Shown here piece by piece: positions 1 through 5,382 of a stretch of 5,953 bases of DNA; positions within the stretch are counted from its first letter, which is position 1, and every line of letters begins with the position of its first letter. Origin of the DNA: an uncultured Spartobacteria bacterium (GTDB lineage: Bacteria; Verrucomicrobiota; Verrucomicrobiia; Chthoniobacterales; JAATET01). The notes beneath the pieces were generated by a model. The model did no database searches. It was not told where the DNA came from and saw only the letters and a list, made by a program, of their open reading frames with translations. The position numbers were made by a program, and so were the translations under genes. The stretch spans positions 1 through 5,953 of the forward strand of contig CALGTD010000048.1 of NCBI GenBank assembly GCA_937901895.1. Direction: 5' to 3'.

Positions 1-59
1 CCATTCACGCCATCTCAGAGGTTCACGCCTGTTCGGGGTAGCTGAGCTTGGCGTTGGGC
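1..59 (+). repeat. attC site, 3' half (of the cassette upstream of the window)
   Basis: This is the right arm of an attC recombination site whose left arm lies before the window. It contains the conserved arm GGGGTAGCTGAGCTTGGC at 35-52, followed by the R' core GTTGGGC at 53-59. The same arm recurs at seven other junctions here. Recombination by an integron integrase is expected between G53 and T54, so cassette C1 starts at 54. The core GTTGGGC matches the consensus GTTRRRY and is complementary to GCCCAAC at 524-530, the other end of C1. Confidence 0.9.
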
Positions 60-64
60 AATAA

Positions 65-553
65 ATGAAATCCTTTGTGACACGCATTATAGCTTTCGCA
101 TTCTACGCTTTTTGCGCCACTGCCTCCGCAAACACATTTGAACCAGCGGAATCGGCAATGACGAGAGACGTCATTTTCAGACTTAGAGATGCAATCCGTA
201 ATTTTGAAAAAGAATACGGCTATTTTCCCCCGCTAGATCATTCAAAAACACTTCGTCTTCTTCAGGGCGACGCTTTAGATGGCTATAATTGGCGGAAGAT
301 TGTCTTCTGGGAAGCCCGTCAGCCAAAGCGATTTCTAGGATTTATAACAAAGTCAGGGGATTTTAACGACTCAGGAGAATTGATCGATGGATGGCAAAAT
401 CCATTTCAATTTGAAATAGACAAAAGCGGTTTTGAAATTTGGTCAACGGGAAGTTCAGGAAAGGACGACAAGACAACTGCGATTCGGAAGGATCGATTTA
501 CAATCCTTATTCCCCTTAAAAATGCCCAACAAGACGCTGCAGCTAACCCCTAG
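65..553 (+). CDS. Exported pseudopilin-like protein (GspG C-domain-like), cassette C1
   Basis: Predicted 162-aa exported protein. Residues 1-22 look like a Sec signal peptide: K2 and R7, a hydrophobic stretch, and an A-S-A site before N23. The mature part has a helix with R-x2-I-x2-FE-x2-YG-x-FP at about 42-55. This is followed by a DGWQNPF motif near 108-114 and a WSTGSSGKDD loop near 126-135. That order resembles the soluble domain of the type II secretion major pseudopilin GspG (DPWGNPF, then an S-x-G-x-DGK calcium loop). The GFTLIE-type prepilin cleavage site and the long N-terminal pilin helix are missing, so it is probably a free periplasmic or secreted relative, not a pilus subunit. 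ATG 65 lies 5 nt after the R' core with no Shine-Dalgarno sequence. The last residues, QDAAANP, and the stop TAG are encoded by the attC. The family call is moderate; the exported nature is firmer. Confidence 0.75.
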   Translation: MKSFVTRIIAFAFYAFCATASANTFEPAESAMTRDVIFRLRDAIRNFEKEYGYFPPLDHSKTLRLLQGDALDGYNWRKIVFWEARQPKRFLGFITKSGDFNDSGELIDGWQNPFQFEIDKSGFEIWSTGSSGKDDKTTAIRKDRFTILIPLKNAQQDAAANP

Positions 554-650
554 CCGCTACGCGTCAACTTTTCACGAACGTCTACCCTCTCCATCCACGT
601 TTTTACAAGAGTTCAGCGCCCGTTCGGGGTAGCTGAGCTTGGCGTTCGGC
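524..650 (+). repeat. attC site of cassette C1
   Basis: R'' core GCCCAAC is at 524-530 and the R' core of the next cassette, GTTCGGC, at 644-650. In the folded strand the L arm GCT-g-CAGCT-a-ACCCC pairs with GGGGT-AGCTG-AGC, leaving a G and an A extrahelical. A 5x5 unpaired central spacer (AAGAC opposite TTGGC) separates the L arm from the R arm. The total length is 127 bp. R'' is the exact complement of GTTGGGC at 53-59, which belongs to the same cassette. The spacer AAGAC differs from the common AAGGC and changes the encoded tail from QG to QD. Confidence 0.93.
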
Positions 651-661
651 TAATTTAATAA

Positions 662-1045
662 ATGCTCTCGCTACAAACGCTCATTCGTCTCACGGGCGGC
701 TGCATTCTGCATTTGTCGATATCCGTGGTAATTCTTGCGGTTCTTTTTCTCGATCAGGTCCAGCACATCAACAATGGGATTTCTTCGATCGAAGGCCCTC
801 TGACACTATTTTTAAAAGTATGGAATTTGCCAGTTTCACTTTTCAGCTTCTTTTTCTATCCCTCCGCGAACTCTCATTTCTGGACAAAATTTGAGTGGGG
901 AGATTTTTCATTCATTCAGATAGTTCTCACTCTGTTGGGAGCAGCCATCATCGGGGGCACGGTGGTTGCAGCTTTTTCTGAAGTTCGAGCTCGCTTCTTT
1001 CACTCACCCCGTAAAGCCGAACAAGGCGCTGCAGCTAACCCCTAG
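662..1045 (+). CDS. Small integral membrane protein of unknown function, cassette C2
   Basis: Predicted 127-aa hydrophobic protein; I do not recognise the family. Likely membrane helices lie at about residues 8-30, 47-66 and 83-104. A short basic segment follows (R109, R111, R117, K118). Helix 3 carries a small-residue patch, GAAIIGG, near 93-99. The first loop contains acidic and amide residues (DQVQHINNG). ATG 662 is 11 nt after the R' core, preceded by an AT-rich stretch without a Shine-Dalgarno sequence. The last eight residues, EQGAAANP, and the stop are attC sequence. With three helices and the positive-inside rule, the basic tail is probably cytoplasmic. No catalytic motif is visible. 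Confidence 0.72.
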   Translation: MLSLQTLIRLTGGCILHLSISVVILAVLFLDQVQHINNGISSIEGPLTLFLKVWNLPVSLFSFFFYPSANSHFWTKFEWGDFSFIQIVLTLLGAAIIGGTVVAAFSEVRARFFHSPRKAEQGAAANP

Positions 1046-1142
1046 CCGCCTCACGTCACTTTCTTACGACCGTCTATCCTCTCCATTCACGCCTCCACAA
1101 AAGTTCAGCGCCCGTTCGGGGTAGCTGAGCTTGGCGTTCGAC
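1016..1142 (+). repeat. attC site of cassette C2
   Basis: A 127-bp attC with R'' GCCGAAC at 1016-1022 and the next R' GTTCGAC at 1136-1142. R'' is complementary to C2's own start core GTTCGGC (644-650) and not to the adjacent C3 core, as expected for G^TT recombination. The L arms are of the common type with AAGGC as spacer. The central part contains the shared ACGACCG and CTCTCCATTCAC blocks. Confidence 0.93.
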
Positions 1143-1151
1143 TATAAATTA

Positions 1152-1640
1152 ATGATTCGCATTGAGGCTTCCATTGCCATTCAAGCACCAATCGCGACAG
1201 TCTTCGATGCAGAGCGCGATGTTTCATTTCACACGGCTACTCAAAGCCATCGAGGTGAGCGCGCAATCAGCGGAGTGACGTCAGGATTGCTCGAGCTCAA
1301 TGATGAAGTTGAGTGGGAGGCATTTCATTTTGGGATACGACAGCGTTTACGAGTTCAAATTTCAGAAATGAATCCACCAATTTATTTTAAAGATGAAATG
1401 ACCAAAGGGATTTTCAAGTCATTCGCTCATGAACATCATTTTTCAGAGGTCGACGCTAGAACCACACTGAAGAAAGACATTATTGAGTTTTCGGCTCCTT
1501 TCGGACTTTTTGGATCGATTGCAGAGCAATTATTTCTACGGAGTTACATGACGAAATTCATTCAGAGAAAGAACTCTGACTTCAAAGCTCTCCTTGAGAA
1601 CAAAAATACAGTCGAACAAGGCGCTGCAGCTAACCCCTAG
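1152..1640 (+). CDS. SRPBCC (START/Bet v1-like) superfamily protein, cassette C3
   Basis: Predicted 162-aa soluble protein with the layout of small SRPBCC ligand-binding proteins. It has an opening strand IEASIAIQAPIATVFDAERD (residues 4-23; compare the family's I-x-AP-x3-VF motif). A G-x3-G-x4-L-x2-NDEVEWEAFHFG section follows near 41-61, then F-x-DEM-x2-G-F near 79-88 and an H-x-HHF strand near 93-97. Next comes D-I-I-EFSAPFG (109-119) and a long C-terminal helix ending SYMTKFIQRKN. These proteins usually bind hydrophobic ligands in a cavity; no substrate can be inferred. A TTG at 1131 is in frame, but it lies inside the attC arm, so ATG 1152, 9 nt after the R' core as in the neighbours, is chosen. 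The C-terminal EQGAAANP is attC-encoded and lies beyond the expected helix. Confidence 0.82.
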   Translation: MIRIEASIAIQAPIATVFDAERDVSFHTATQSHRGERAISGVTSGLLELNDEVEWEAFHFGIRQRLRVQISEMNPPIYFKDEMTKGIFKSFAHEHHFSEVDARTTLKKDIIEFSAPFGLFGSIAEQLFLRSYMTKFIQRKNSDFKALLENKNTVEQGAAANP

Positions 1641-1737
1641 CCGCAACGCGCCGCCTTCCTACGACCGCTCGGCCTTTCCATCCACATCACTCCAGAGCTC
1701 GGTCGCCTTATCGGGGTAGCTGAGCTTGGCGTTCGGC
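1611..1737 (+). repeat. attC site of cassette C3
   Basis: A 127-bp attC with R'' GTCGAAC at 1611-1617, complementary to the cassette's own start core GTTCGAC (1136-1142), and the next R' GTTCGGC at 1731-1737. This is the only cassette with A at core position 6, and the partner carries the matching T. The terminal part contains CGACCG and a later CGGTCG that can pair and extend the hairpin. Confidence 0.93.
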
Positions 1738-1747
1738 CATATCATAA

Positions 1748-2179
1748 ATGCATTATTTCCACCTATCTTTAGTAACGCTTTTTCTGGCTGGATGCGCGTC
1801 ACATGATCTCGACGGGACTTGGACTTTTGATTCGAACGCCACTCGTAAACTCATCACCCAGTCTTCTGCGCTCTCTCCAGGCGCTATCGAACATTTGATA
1901 AAGACTGCTTATAAGCCTCACCAATTCTATATCGCAGGCGACCGTTACAAAATGCTCACTTCTGATGGAATCTCTGAGGGATCTATCCGCATTCGAAGAT
2001 TATCCGAGAACTCGTATAAAGTGACTATGACTTGTGTTGGATCACCTCCCGGCGACACAGCCATTGTAAAGCTAGAGGATTTTGGACTCAGCTACACATC
2101 ATTGGCGCCACTTTTCAGAGGAGAGCGCACCGCCTACATCCTCGAGAGGGCCGAACAAGGCGCTGCAGCTAACCCCTAG
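1748..2179 (+). CDS. Small lipoprotein of unknown function, cassette C4
   Basis: Predicted 143-aa lipoprotein. Residues 1-15 form a signal peptide ending in the lipobox L13-A14-G15-C16, so Cys16 is expected to be lipidated by Lgt after prolipoprotein processing. A15-20 continuation of A-S-H-D after the cysteine suggests outer-membrane sorting if the host uses Lol-type rules. The mature domain begins LDGTWTFDSNATRK (21-34), reminiscent of small beta-barrel lipoproteins that open with L-x-GTW. It continues with FYIAGDRYKMLTSDG, SIRIRRLSENSYKVTM and TAIVKLEDFGL strand-like segments. This alternating pattern suggests a beta-sheet domain, but I do not recognise a specific family. ATG 1748 is 10 nt past the R' core without a Shine-Dalgarno sequence. 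The C-terminal EQGAAANP and the stop TAG come from the attC. Confidence 0.75.
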   Translation: MHYFHLSLVTLFLAGCASHDLDGTWTFDSNATRKLITQSSALSPGAIEHLIKTAYKPHQFYIAGDRYKMLTSDGISEGSIRIRRLSENSYKVTMTCVGSPPGDTAIVKLEDFGLSYTSLAPLFRGERTAYILERAEQGAAANP

Positions 2180-2275
2180 CCGCGACGCGTCACTTTTTAC
2201 GACCGTCTTCTCTCTCTGTCCACGCTCACCCGAGAGTTCAACCCACGCTCGGGGTAGCTGAGCTTGGCGTTAGCC
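2150..2275 (+). repeat. attC site of cassette C4
   Basis: A 126-bp attC with R'' GCCGAAC at 2150-2156, complementary to GTTCGGC at 1731-1737, and the next R' GTTAGCC at 2269-2275. The L arms and the AAGGC/TTGGC central spacer are of the common type. The terminal region carries ACGACCG and a variant of the CTCTCCATCCAC block. Confidence 0.92.
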
Positions 2276-2282
2276 CAATTCA

Positions 2283-2570
2283 ATGAAATTGCTTCAGAAA
2301 TTACGCTTTTCGTCGGATAAAGTCGTCGTCGTTGCGAAGAGACGATCCGATGAGATGCGGAAACTTTCATTCGAGCAATTATCTTTACTTCCGAAGGTCC
2401 ATGAAGATTCGGAGTTCATTGAGAACAATAAGATTCAGATAGCCACTTACAACGATGTTTTAGAAGACGAACGTCGAAGGATTGTTGTGCAAGCTCTTTT
2501 CACAAGAATGCTGGGCATTGGCATTATTGCAGCAGATGGATTTATTAGAAGCTATCTCAAAATCGGTTGA
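2283..2570 (+). pseudogene. Cassette C5 protein of unknown function, 5' part, interrupted by an IS5-family element
   Basis: The visible ORF encodes 95 aa, of which residues 1-88 belong to the original gene. The last seven (RSYLKIG) are read from the IS end, with a stop at 2568-2570. The N-terminal half is basic and helical, with a KVVVVAKRRSDEMRKLSFEQL run near 13-33. The end contains RIVVQALFTRMLGIGIIAADGF (66-87). If the IS and one TA are removed, the frame continues for 19 more codons (ISQNGFIEA..., ending MLYEFI) and stops at 3447-3449. That gives a 107-aa protein ending six bases before R''. I do not recognise the family, though the restored end (ADGFI..NGFIEAIPE) reads like a natural domain end. 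ATG 2283 is 7 nt after the R' core. The gene is probably inactivated, or yields a product shortened by about 18 residues. Confidence 0.72.
2546..2563 (+). repeat. Left terminal inverted repeat of the IS, with target TA
   Basis: TAGAAGCTATCTCAAAAT reads here and, reverse complemented, at 3373-3390: 18 of 18 identical. The outermost TA (2546-2547) is probably the target duplication and the remaining 16 bp the element end. The repeat overlaps the transposase stop codon at 2557-2559. Confidence 0.88.
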
Positions 2571-3388
2571 GGAGGATGCAGATAGACGCAAGTTGCACGA
2601 AACCAAGGAAGTTCGCGGGATGGAACTCCCATCGGACCAGGAGTCGCCGCTTGTATTGTATCCAAGCAAAGAAGCGCTCAACGATCCATCTGCGCCGATA
2701 GCGCCGAAGTTTGCGGAGGTCCTGAGTTTTTCGCTCGGGTCGCCGGTTGGAGCGATGCGGAGCAATCAAATCGATACCTTCTTTTGCTAAAAATAGATCG
2801 AGATCGTCGCTATCGTAGGCTTTATCTCCGATCAGCTTCTCTGGCTTGGCCTCGATCATATAAAACTGGAAGCTGAGCTGAACCAGAGTGACTTCATGAT
2901 GATTGGCCGCATGCGTGCTCACAGCAAGTGGAAGTCCCTCTTTATCAACGATCGCCATGATCTTGACTCCCTTGCCACGTTTGGTCTTCCCAATCCCGGC
3001 ACCGCCACCCTTGGCCGAGGAGAATGTCGCATCGATGAAGCACTCTGAAGGGTCCAGAAGATCGCGATCTCTCAACTCATTGGCCAAGGAACAAAGCACT
3101 TTTCGCAGCACTTCCTGCTCACACCAGCGCTGAAATCGCCGATGCACCGTTTTATAATTTGGGTAGCTCTGTGGCAGCAGGTGCCACTGCGCTCCGCTGT
3201 TCAAGATCCACAACACCGCCTCAAGAACTCGCCGTGTTGATATTGGTTTCCTTCCCGGCCTTCCATCAGGAATGTTCTCCTCCGGAAAATTCTCTCTCAC
3301 TTTATCCCATTGCTCATCAGTTATTTGCATGTCATATATCCAGCATCTGACATGCCATAATTCCCTAGCTATATTTTGAGATAGCTTC
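2548..3388 (-). mobile_element. IS5-family insertion sequence, complete, inside cassette C5
   Basis: An 841-bp element with one transposase gene on the minus strand, bounded by near-terminal inverted repeats that match perfectly over 16 bp (GAAGCTATCTCAAAAT). It is flanked on both sides by TA, the simplest reading of a 2-bp target duplication as in the IS427-like part of the IS5 family. Excising the element plus one TA restores the interrupted ORF, which supports these exact borders. It inserted into coding sequence and not into an attC, and lies opposite to the cassette orientation. Element size, single ORF and terminal repeats are all intact, so it may still be mobile or recently arrived. 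Confidence 0.88.
2557..3330 (-). CDS. IS5-family transposase (DDE type)
   Basis: Complete 257-aa transposase that cuts and joins the IS ends. Residues 1-75 form the N-terminal DNA-binding region typical of IS5 relatives: M-x-ITDEQWDKV, GRPGRKP-x-STRRVLEAVLWILNSGAQW-x-LLP and Y-x-TVHRRFQRWC. The catalytic RNase H-like core follows: D100 in CFIDATFSSAKGGG, D169 in LIGDKAYDSDDL, and E218 in the Y211-x2-R214-x3-E218 signature, followed by RFFAWIQYKRRLLVRWE. The length is usual for single-ORF members; no frameshift is needed. ATG 3330 is 42 bp inside the right inverted repeat, with a weak GGA about 8 nt upstream. The stop lies inside the left inverted repeat. All three catalytic residues are present, so it is probably functional. 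Confidence 0.93.
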   Translation of the reverse strand: MQITDEQWDKVRENFPEENIPDGRPGRKPISTRRVLEAVLWILNSGAQWHLLPQSYPNYKTVHRRFQRWCEQEVLRKVLCSLANELRDRDLLDPSECFIDATFSSAKGGGAGIGKTKRGKGVKIMAIVDKEGLPLAVSTHAANHHEVTLVQLSFQFYMIEAKPEKLIGDKAYDSDDLDLFLAKEGIDLIAPHRSNRRPERKTQDLRKLRRYRRRWIVERFFAWIQYKRRLLVRWEFHPANFLGFVQLASICILLNRF

Positions 3389-3390
3389 TA
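3373..3390 (-). repeat. Right terminal inverted repeat of the IS, with target TA
   Basis: Reverse complement of the left end, identical over 18 bp. TA at 3389-3390 is the probable second copy of the target duplication. The repeat lies upstream of the transposase start. Confidence 0.88.
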
Positions 3391-3449
3391 TATCTCAGAA
3401 TGGTTTCATTGAGGCGATCCCGGAGAGGATGCTCTACGAATTTATCTAA
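3391..3449 (+). pseudogene. Cassette C5 gene, 3' remnant beyond the IS
   Basis: Joined to 2547 after removal of the IS and one TA, this stretch completes a codon for Ile89 and adds 18 residues in frame (SQNGFIEAIPERMLYEFI). The stop TAA is at 3447-3449, just before the cassette's R'' core. Joining without a TA duplication meets a stop after about seven codons, so the 2-bp duplication is the reading that restores a gene. The remnant has no start of its own close to the boundary. Confidence 0.7.
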
Positions 3450-3454
3450 TACAG

Positions 3455-3581
3455 GGCTAACAAGACGCTGCAGCTAACCCCTAGCCGCGATGTGCCGCCT
3501 TCCTACGACCGACCGACCTCTCCATCACATCCACTCCAGAGTTCGGTCGCCCTATCGGGGTAGCTGAGCTTGGCGTTCGGG
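3455..3581 (+). repeat. attC site of cassette C5
   Basis: A 127-bp attC with R'' GGCTAAC at 3455-3461 and the next R' GTTCGGG at 3575-3581. R'' is the exact complement of GTTAGCC at 2269-2275, about 1.2 kb upstream across the IS, proving that both belong to one cassette. The spacer is AAGAC, as in C1. CGACCGA in the left half can pair with TCGGTCG in the right half, extending the hairpin. Confidence 0.93.
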
Positions 3582-3588
3582 CATTACA

Positions 3589-4059
3589 ATGAAGATCGCA
3601 CGCATGTTGTCGTTGACAGTGTCTTGGGTTGCCTGGTCCTTGATCACCTTATTCACTGTTTACACCATCTACGTCACCTACACTTTTGACTTCGGAGAGC
3701 CTCCCCGCCACAAATGGTTTAATCTCTACACGAAGACATATATTTTAGGCATCCTCCTCATGATTGTTGCCGTCGCGGTTCGAGTGGCATATCGAGGACT
3801 ACTTCGACTCCTCAGAGATTCTCCGAAAAGATCGATTATCGCATTCGCTACATTACCAGTCGCATCACTTTTCGTGATCGGACTTTCATTTATTATTCTT
3901 TCGATTGGAGTCGAATACGTCTACTACGGATCAGCCTTTTTCTGGTATTTTGCATTTTTCCCCATCGCAGCGTTGATCACTTTGGGTGCTCATACACCCA
4001 TTTTGCTCTTGCCAGTTAATCTAAGAAAGCCCGAACAAGGCGCTGCAGCCAACCCCTAG
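3589..4059 (+). CDS. Four-helix integral membrane protein of unknown function, cassette C6
   Basis: Predicted 156-aa polytopic membrane protein; the family is not recognised. Likely helices are at about residues 7-31, 49-69, 82-108 and 117-143. The loop between helices 2 and 3 is strongly basic (R65, R69, R73, R76, K80, R81), which places it in the cytoplasm with both termini. The first extracytoplasmic loop holds FDFGEPPRHKWFNLYTK (33-49). No catalytic or transport signature is visible. ATG 3589 is 7 nt after the R' core with no Shine-Dalgarno sequence. The final EQGAAANP and the stop are supplied by the attC, after a natural-looking end NLRKP. The tail would be cytoplasmic in this topology. 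Confidence 0.72.
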   Translation: MKIARMLSLTVSWVAWSLITLFTVYTIYVTYTFDFGEPPRHKWFNLYTKTYILGILLMIVAVAVRVAYRGLLRLLRDSPKRSIIAFATLPVASLFVIGLSFIILSIGVEYVYYGSAFFWYFAFFPIAALITLGAHTPILLLPVNLRKPEQGAAANP

Positions 4060-4158
4060 CCGCTACACGGCGGTTTTATTCAGACTTTCGATTTCCACAG
4101 GATCACTGTCTCAAGAGTTCGGTCGCCTGATCGGGGTCGGCTGAGCTTGGCGTTAGGC
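4030..4158 (+). repeat. attC site of cassette C6, variant with compensated arm
   Basis: A 129-bp attC with R'' CCCGAAC at 4030-4036, complementary to GTTCGGG at 3575-3581, and the next R' GTTAGGC at 4152-4158. The left L arm reads CAGCC-a-ACCCC where the other sites have CAGCT. The right arm reads GGGGT-c-GGCTG where the others have AGCTG, so the pair T-A has become C-G on both sides. The extrahelical A now faces an inserted C. The terminal part differs from the other sites and lacks the ACGACCG block. Confidence 0.9.
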
Positions 4159-4167
4159 AGAAAATCC

Positions 4168-4584
4168 ATGAACGAATCAATCGCGATTTGGAATACGCTA
4201 CACGATGGGGAAATTACCGTCCTCGAGATGTCTGGCGACACGCTTACGATGTTCGTCAACGTCCCGTATATTCGAGAACGCATTCGGCCCTTAGGCGATT
4301 CATTCGCCTTGAAGCTGCACGGTGTCCGCAGCATTCGATTCTCGAATTCTGAGGGTAAACTGCAGTCGGAAGATTGGCGCGACCTTGCCCGTAGTGGGAT
4401 TGAGATTTTATCTACGGATTCGACTGAGATGCCCGTGCGCATCAGCACTACCCAAGGTTTCCTAGATTTGGATTTCGAACGACTTCAGATCGAACTCGAT
4501 ACAGGCGGCATCGTTCCTTATTCGGACGTTTTAGCAGCATGTGAGAGTTTTTGGGAGGAATGGTCGAATCGGAGTAAGAAATGA
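4168..4584 (+). CDS. Soluble protein of unknown function, cassette C7
   Basis: Predicted 138-aa acidic soluble protein without signal peptide or membrane helix. It opens with IWNTLHDGEITVLEMSGDTLTMFVNVPYIRERI (7-39), an arrangement (LHDG, then two short strands, then Y-x-RE-R) that I associate with small hypothetical proteins of beta-rich fold. It continues with KLHGVRSIRFSN, a D-W-R-D-L helix near 69-73, RISTTQGFLDLDFERLQIEL and a C-terminal amphipathic helix ending FWEEWSNRSKK. Some immunity-type proteins look similar, but nothing here is diagnostic. An in-frame TTG at 4147 lies in the attC arm, so ATG 4168, 9 nt after the R' core, is preferred. It ends with its own TGA seven bases before R'', so it has no attC tail. 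Confidence 0.75.
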   Translation: MNESIAIWNTLHDGEITVLEMSGDTLTMFVNVPYIRERIRPLGDSFALKLHGVRSIRFSNSEGKLQSEDWRDLARSGIEILSTDSTEMPVRISTTQGFLDLDFERLQIELDTGGIVPYSDVLAACESFWEEWSNRSKK

Positions 4585-4591
4585 AACCTGA

Positions 4592-4690
4592 GCCTAACAA
4601 AGCGATGGAGCCAACTCCGGTAAGTGTCACAGTTCGTGCTTACGCACGAACTGCGCCACTTACCTCCGTGGCTCATCTTGGACGTTCGGT
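4592..4690 (+). repeat. attC site of cassette C7, a different and shorter type
   Basis: A 99-bp attC with R'' GCCTAAC at 4592-4598, complementary to GTTAGGC at 4152-4158, and the next R' GTTCGGT at 4684-4690. The arms are unrelated in sequence to the others. GATG-g-AGCCA pairs with TGGCT-CATC leaving one extrahelical G, then GGTAAGTG pairs with CACTTACC. The tip is a perfect 10-bp stem CAGTTCGTGC / GCACGAACTG (4630-4639 and 4644-4653) with a TTAC loop. Overall it is almost fully self-complementary, unlike the long open terminal region of its neighbours. Confidence 0.9.
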
Positions 4691-4700
4691 CAATCGATAA

Positions 4701-5246
4701 ATGAAACGCATATTCCGTGTTTTGCTTTTGGTTTGGGGAGGACTATCCCTCGCAGCGACGATTTCAGTTGCGGCATATGTTGGCTATCAGCTCAAATTCG
4801 GAAACCAGCCGAAAGCCAATTCTACTTCTCCACAAGATGTTCGATTTGTTCTTAACTGGTGTAGACTTGGAGACAATCGGATCAAGCAGGTTATTCACAG
4901 CTACGAATCTTCACGTTCATTTACGGGTGATTATCTCGATGCCTATGCGATTAAAATAAGTCACGTTGATACCTCTGAACTAAAACCACCAGAAAATGAA
5001 TCTCGTTCCGGCTGGTATCGATGCGATCAGCTTCCTCCTGTAGTCTCTGCCGCGCTTGACTATGTAGCAGGGTATTCTGGATGGGAGCAGATATCGTGGT
5101 TTCCCAAGCCCGCGGAGCTACGTTCCCATAACTTTTATGTTTATCCTTGGTCTATCTATTTTCACGGTGTCGATGCGACCGCCGCAGAACTTATTTTTGT
5201 AAGGCCATCCGACAACATGGTTTTCTACATCGGCAGCAAAACCTAG
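4701..5246 (+). CDS. Membrane-anchored protein of unknown function, cassette C8
   Basis: Predicted 181-aa protein with K2-R3 and a single hydrophobic helix at about residues 7-29, then a roughly 150-aa extracytoplasmic domain. No clear signal-peptidase site follows the helix, so an N-terminal anchor is more likely than secretion. The domain contains RFVLNWCRLGDNRIKQVIHSYESSRSFTGDYLDAYAIKI near 48-86 and SGWYRCDQLPP near 103-113. It has two cysteines (C54, C108), which could form a disulfide, and W128, W133 and W150. I do not recognise the family. ATG 4701 is 10 nt after the R' core; no Shine-Dalgarno sequence is seen. The stop TAG (5244-5246) is its own and directly abuts R'' at 5247. Confidence 0.75.
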   Translation: MKRIFRVLLLVWGGLSLAATISVAAYVGYQLKFGNQPKANSTSPQDVRFVLNWCRLGDNRIKQVIHSYESSRSFTGDYLDAYAIKISHVDTSELKPPENESRSGWYRCDQLPPVVSAALDYVAGYSGWEQISWFPKPAELRSHNFYVYPWSIYFHGVDATAAELIFVRPSDNMVFYIGSKT

Positions 5247-5374
5247 ACCGAACAAGGCGCTGCAGCTAACCCCTAGCCGCGACGTGCCGGTTCCCTACGA
5301 CCGCGCGGCCTTTCCACTCCCACCACTCCTAGAGCTTGTGCGCCCGTTCGGGGTAGCTGAGCTTGGCGTTCGGT
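5247..5374 (+). repeat. attC site of cassette C8
   Basis: A 128-bp attC with R'' ACCGAAC at 5247-5253, complementary to GTTCGGT at 4684-4690, and the next R' GTTCGGT at 5368-5374. It has the standard arms GCT-g-CAGCT-a-ACCCC and GGGGT-AGCTG-AGC, spacer AAGGC, and a terminal region with CTACGACCG. The standard type here follows the odd C7 site, so the C7 cassette is flanked by ordinary ones downstream. Confidence 0.93.
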
Positions 5375-5382
5375 CATTAAAG

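Noticed and set aside
432..632. 66-aa + strand ORF running through the C1 attC
   Set aside because: It overlaps the C1 gene in another frame and its second half is attC sequence (TLQLTPSR-type reading). No start context supports it.
1131..1151. TTG at 1131 as an upstream start for the C3 gene, and likewise 4147 for C7 and 5284 for C9
   Set aside because: These lie in the attC arm or loop, where the sequence is shared by all sites. In other cassettes the same TTG is out of frame or followed by a stop.
2460..3350. Other ORFs overlapping the IS (2460-2765 minus, 2482-2790, 2903-3133 and 3159-3350 plus)
   Set aside because: They are shadows of the transposase, without recognisable domains, while the transposase frame has a full set of family motifs.
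4080..4630. Antisense ORFs over cassette C7 (4080-4448 and 4448-4630)
   Set aside because: They oppose the uniform cassette orientation, have low-complexity Ser/Arg-rich composition and cross the attC.
4630..4653. Perfect hairpin in the C7 attC as an intrinsic terminator
   Set aside because: There is no T-run after the stem and the hairpin sits at the tip of a longer attC fold.
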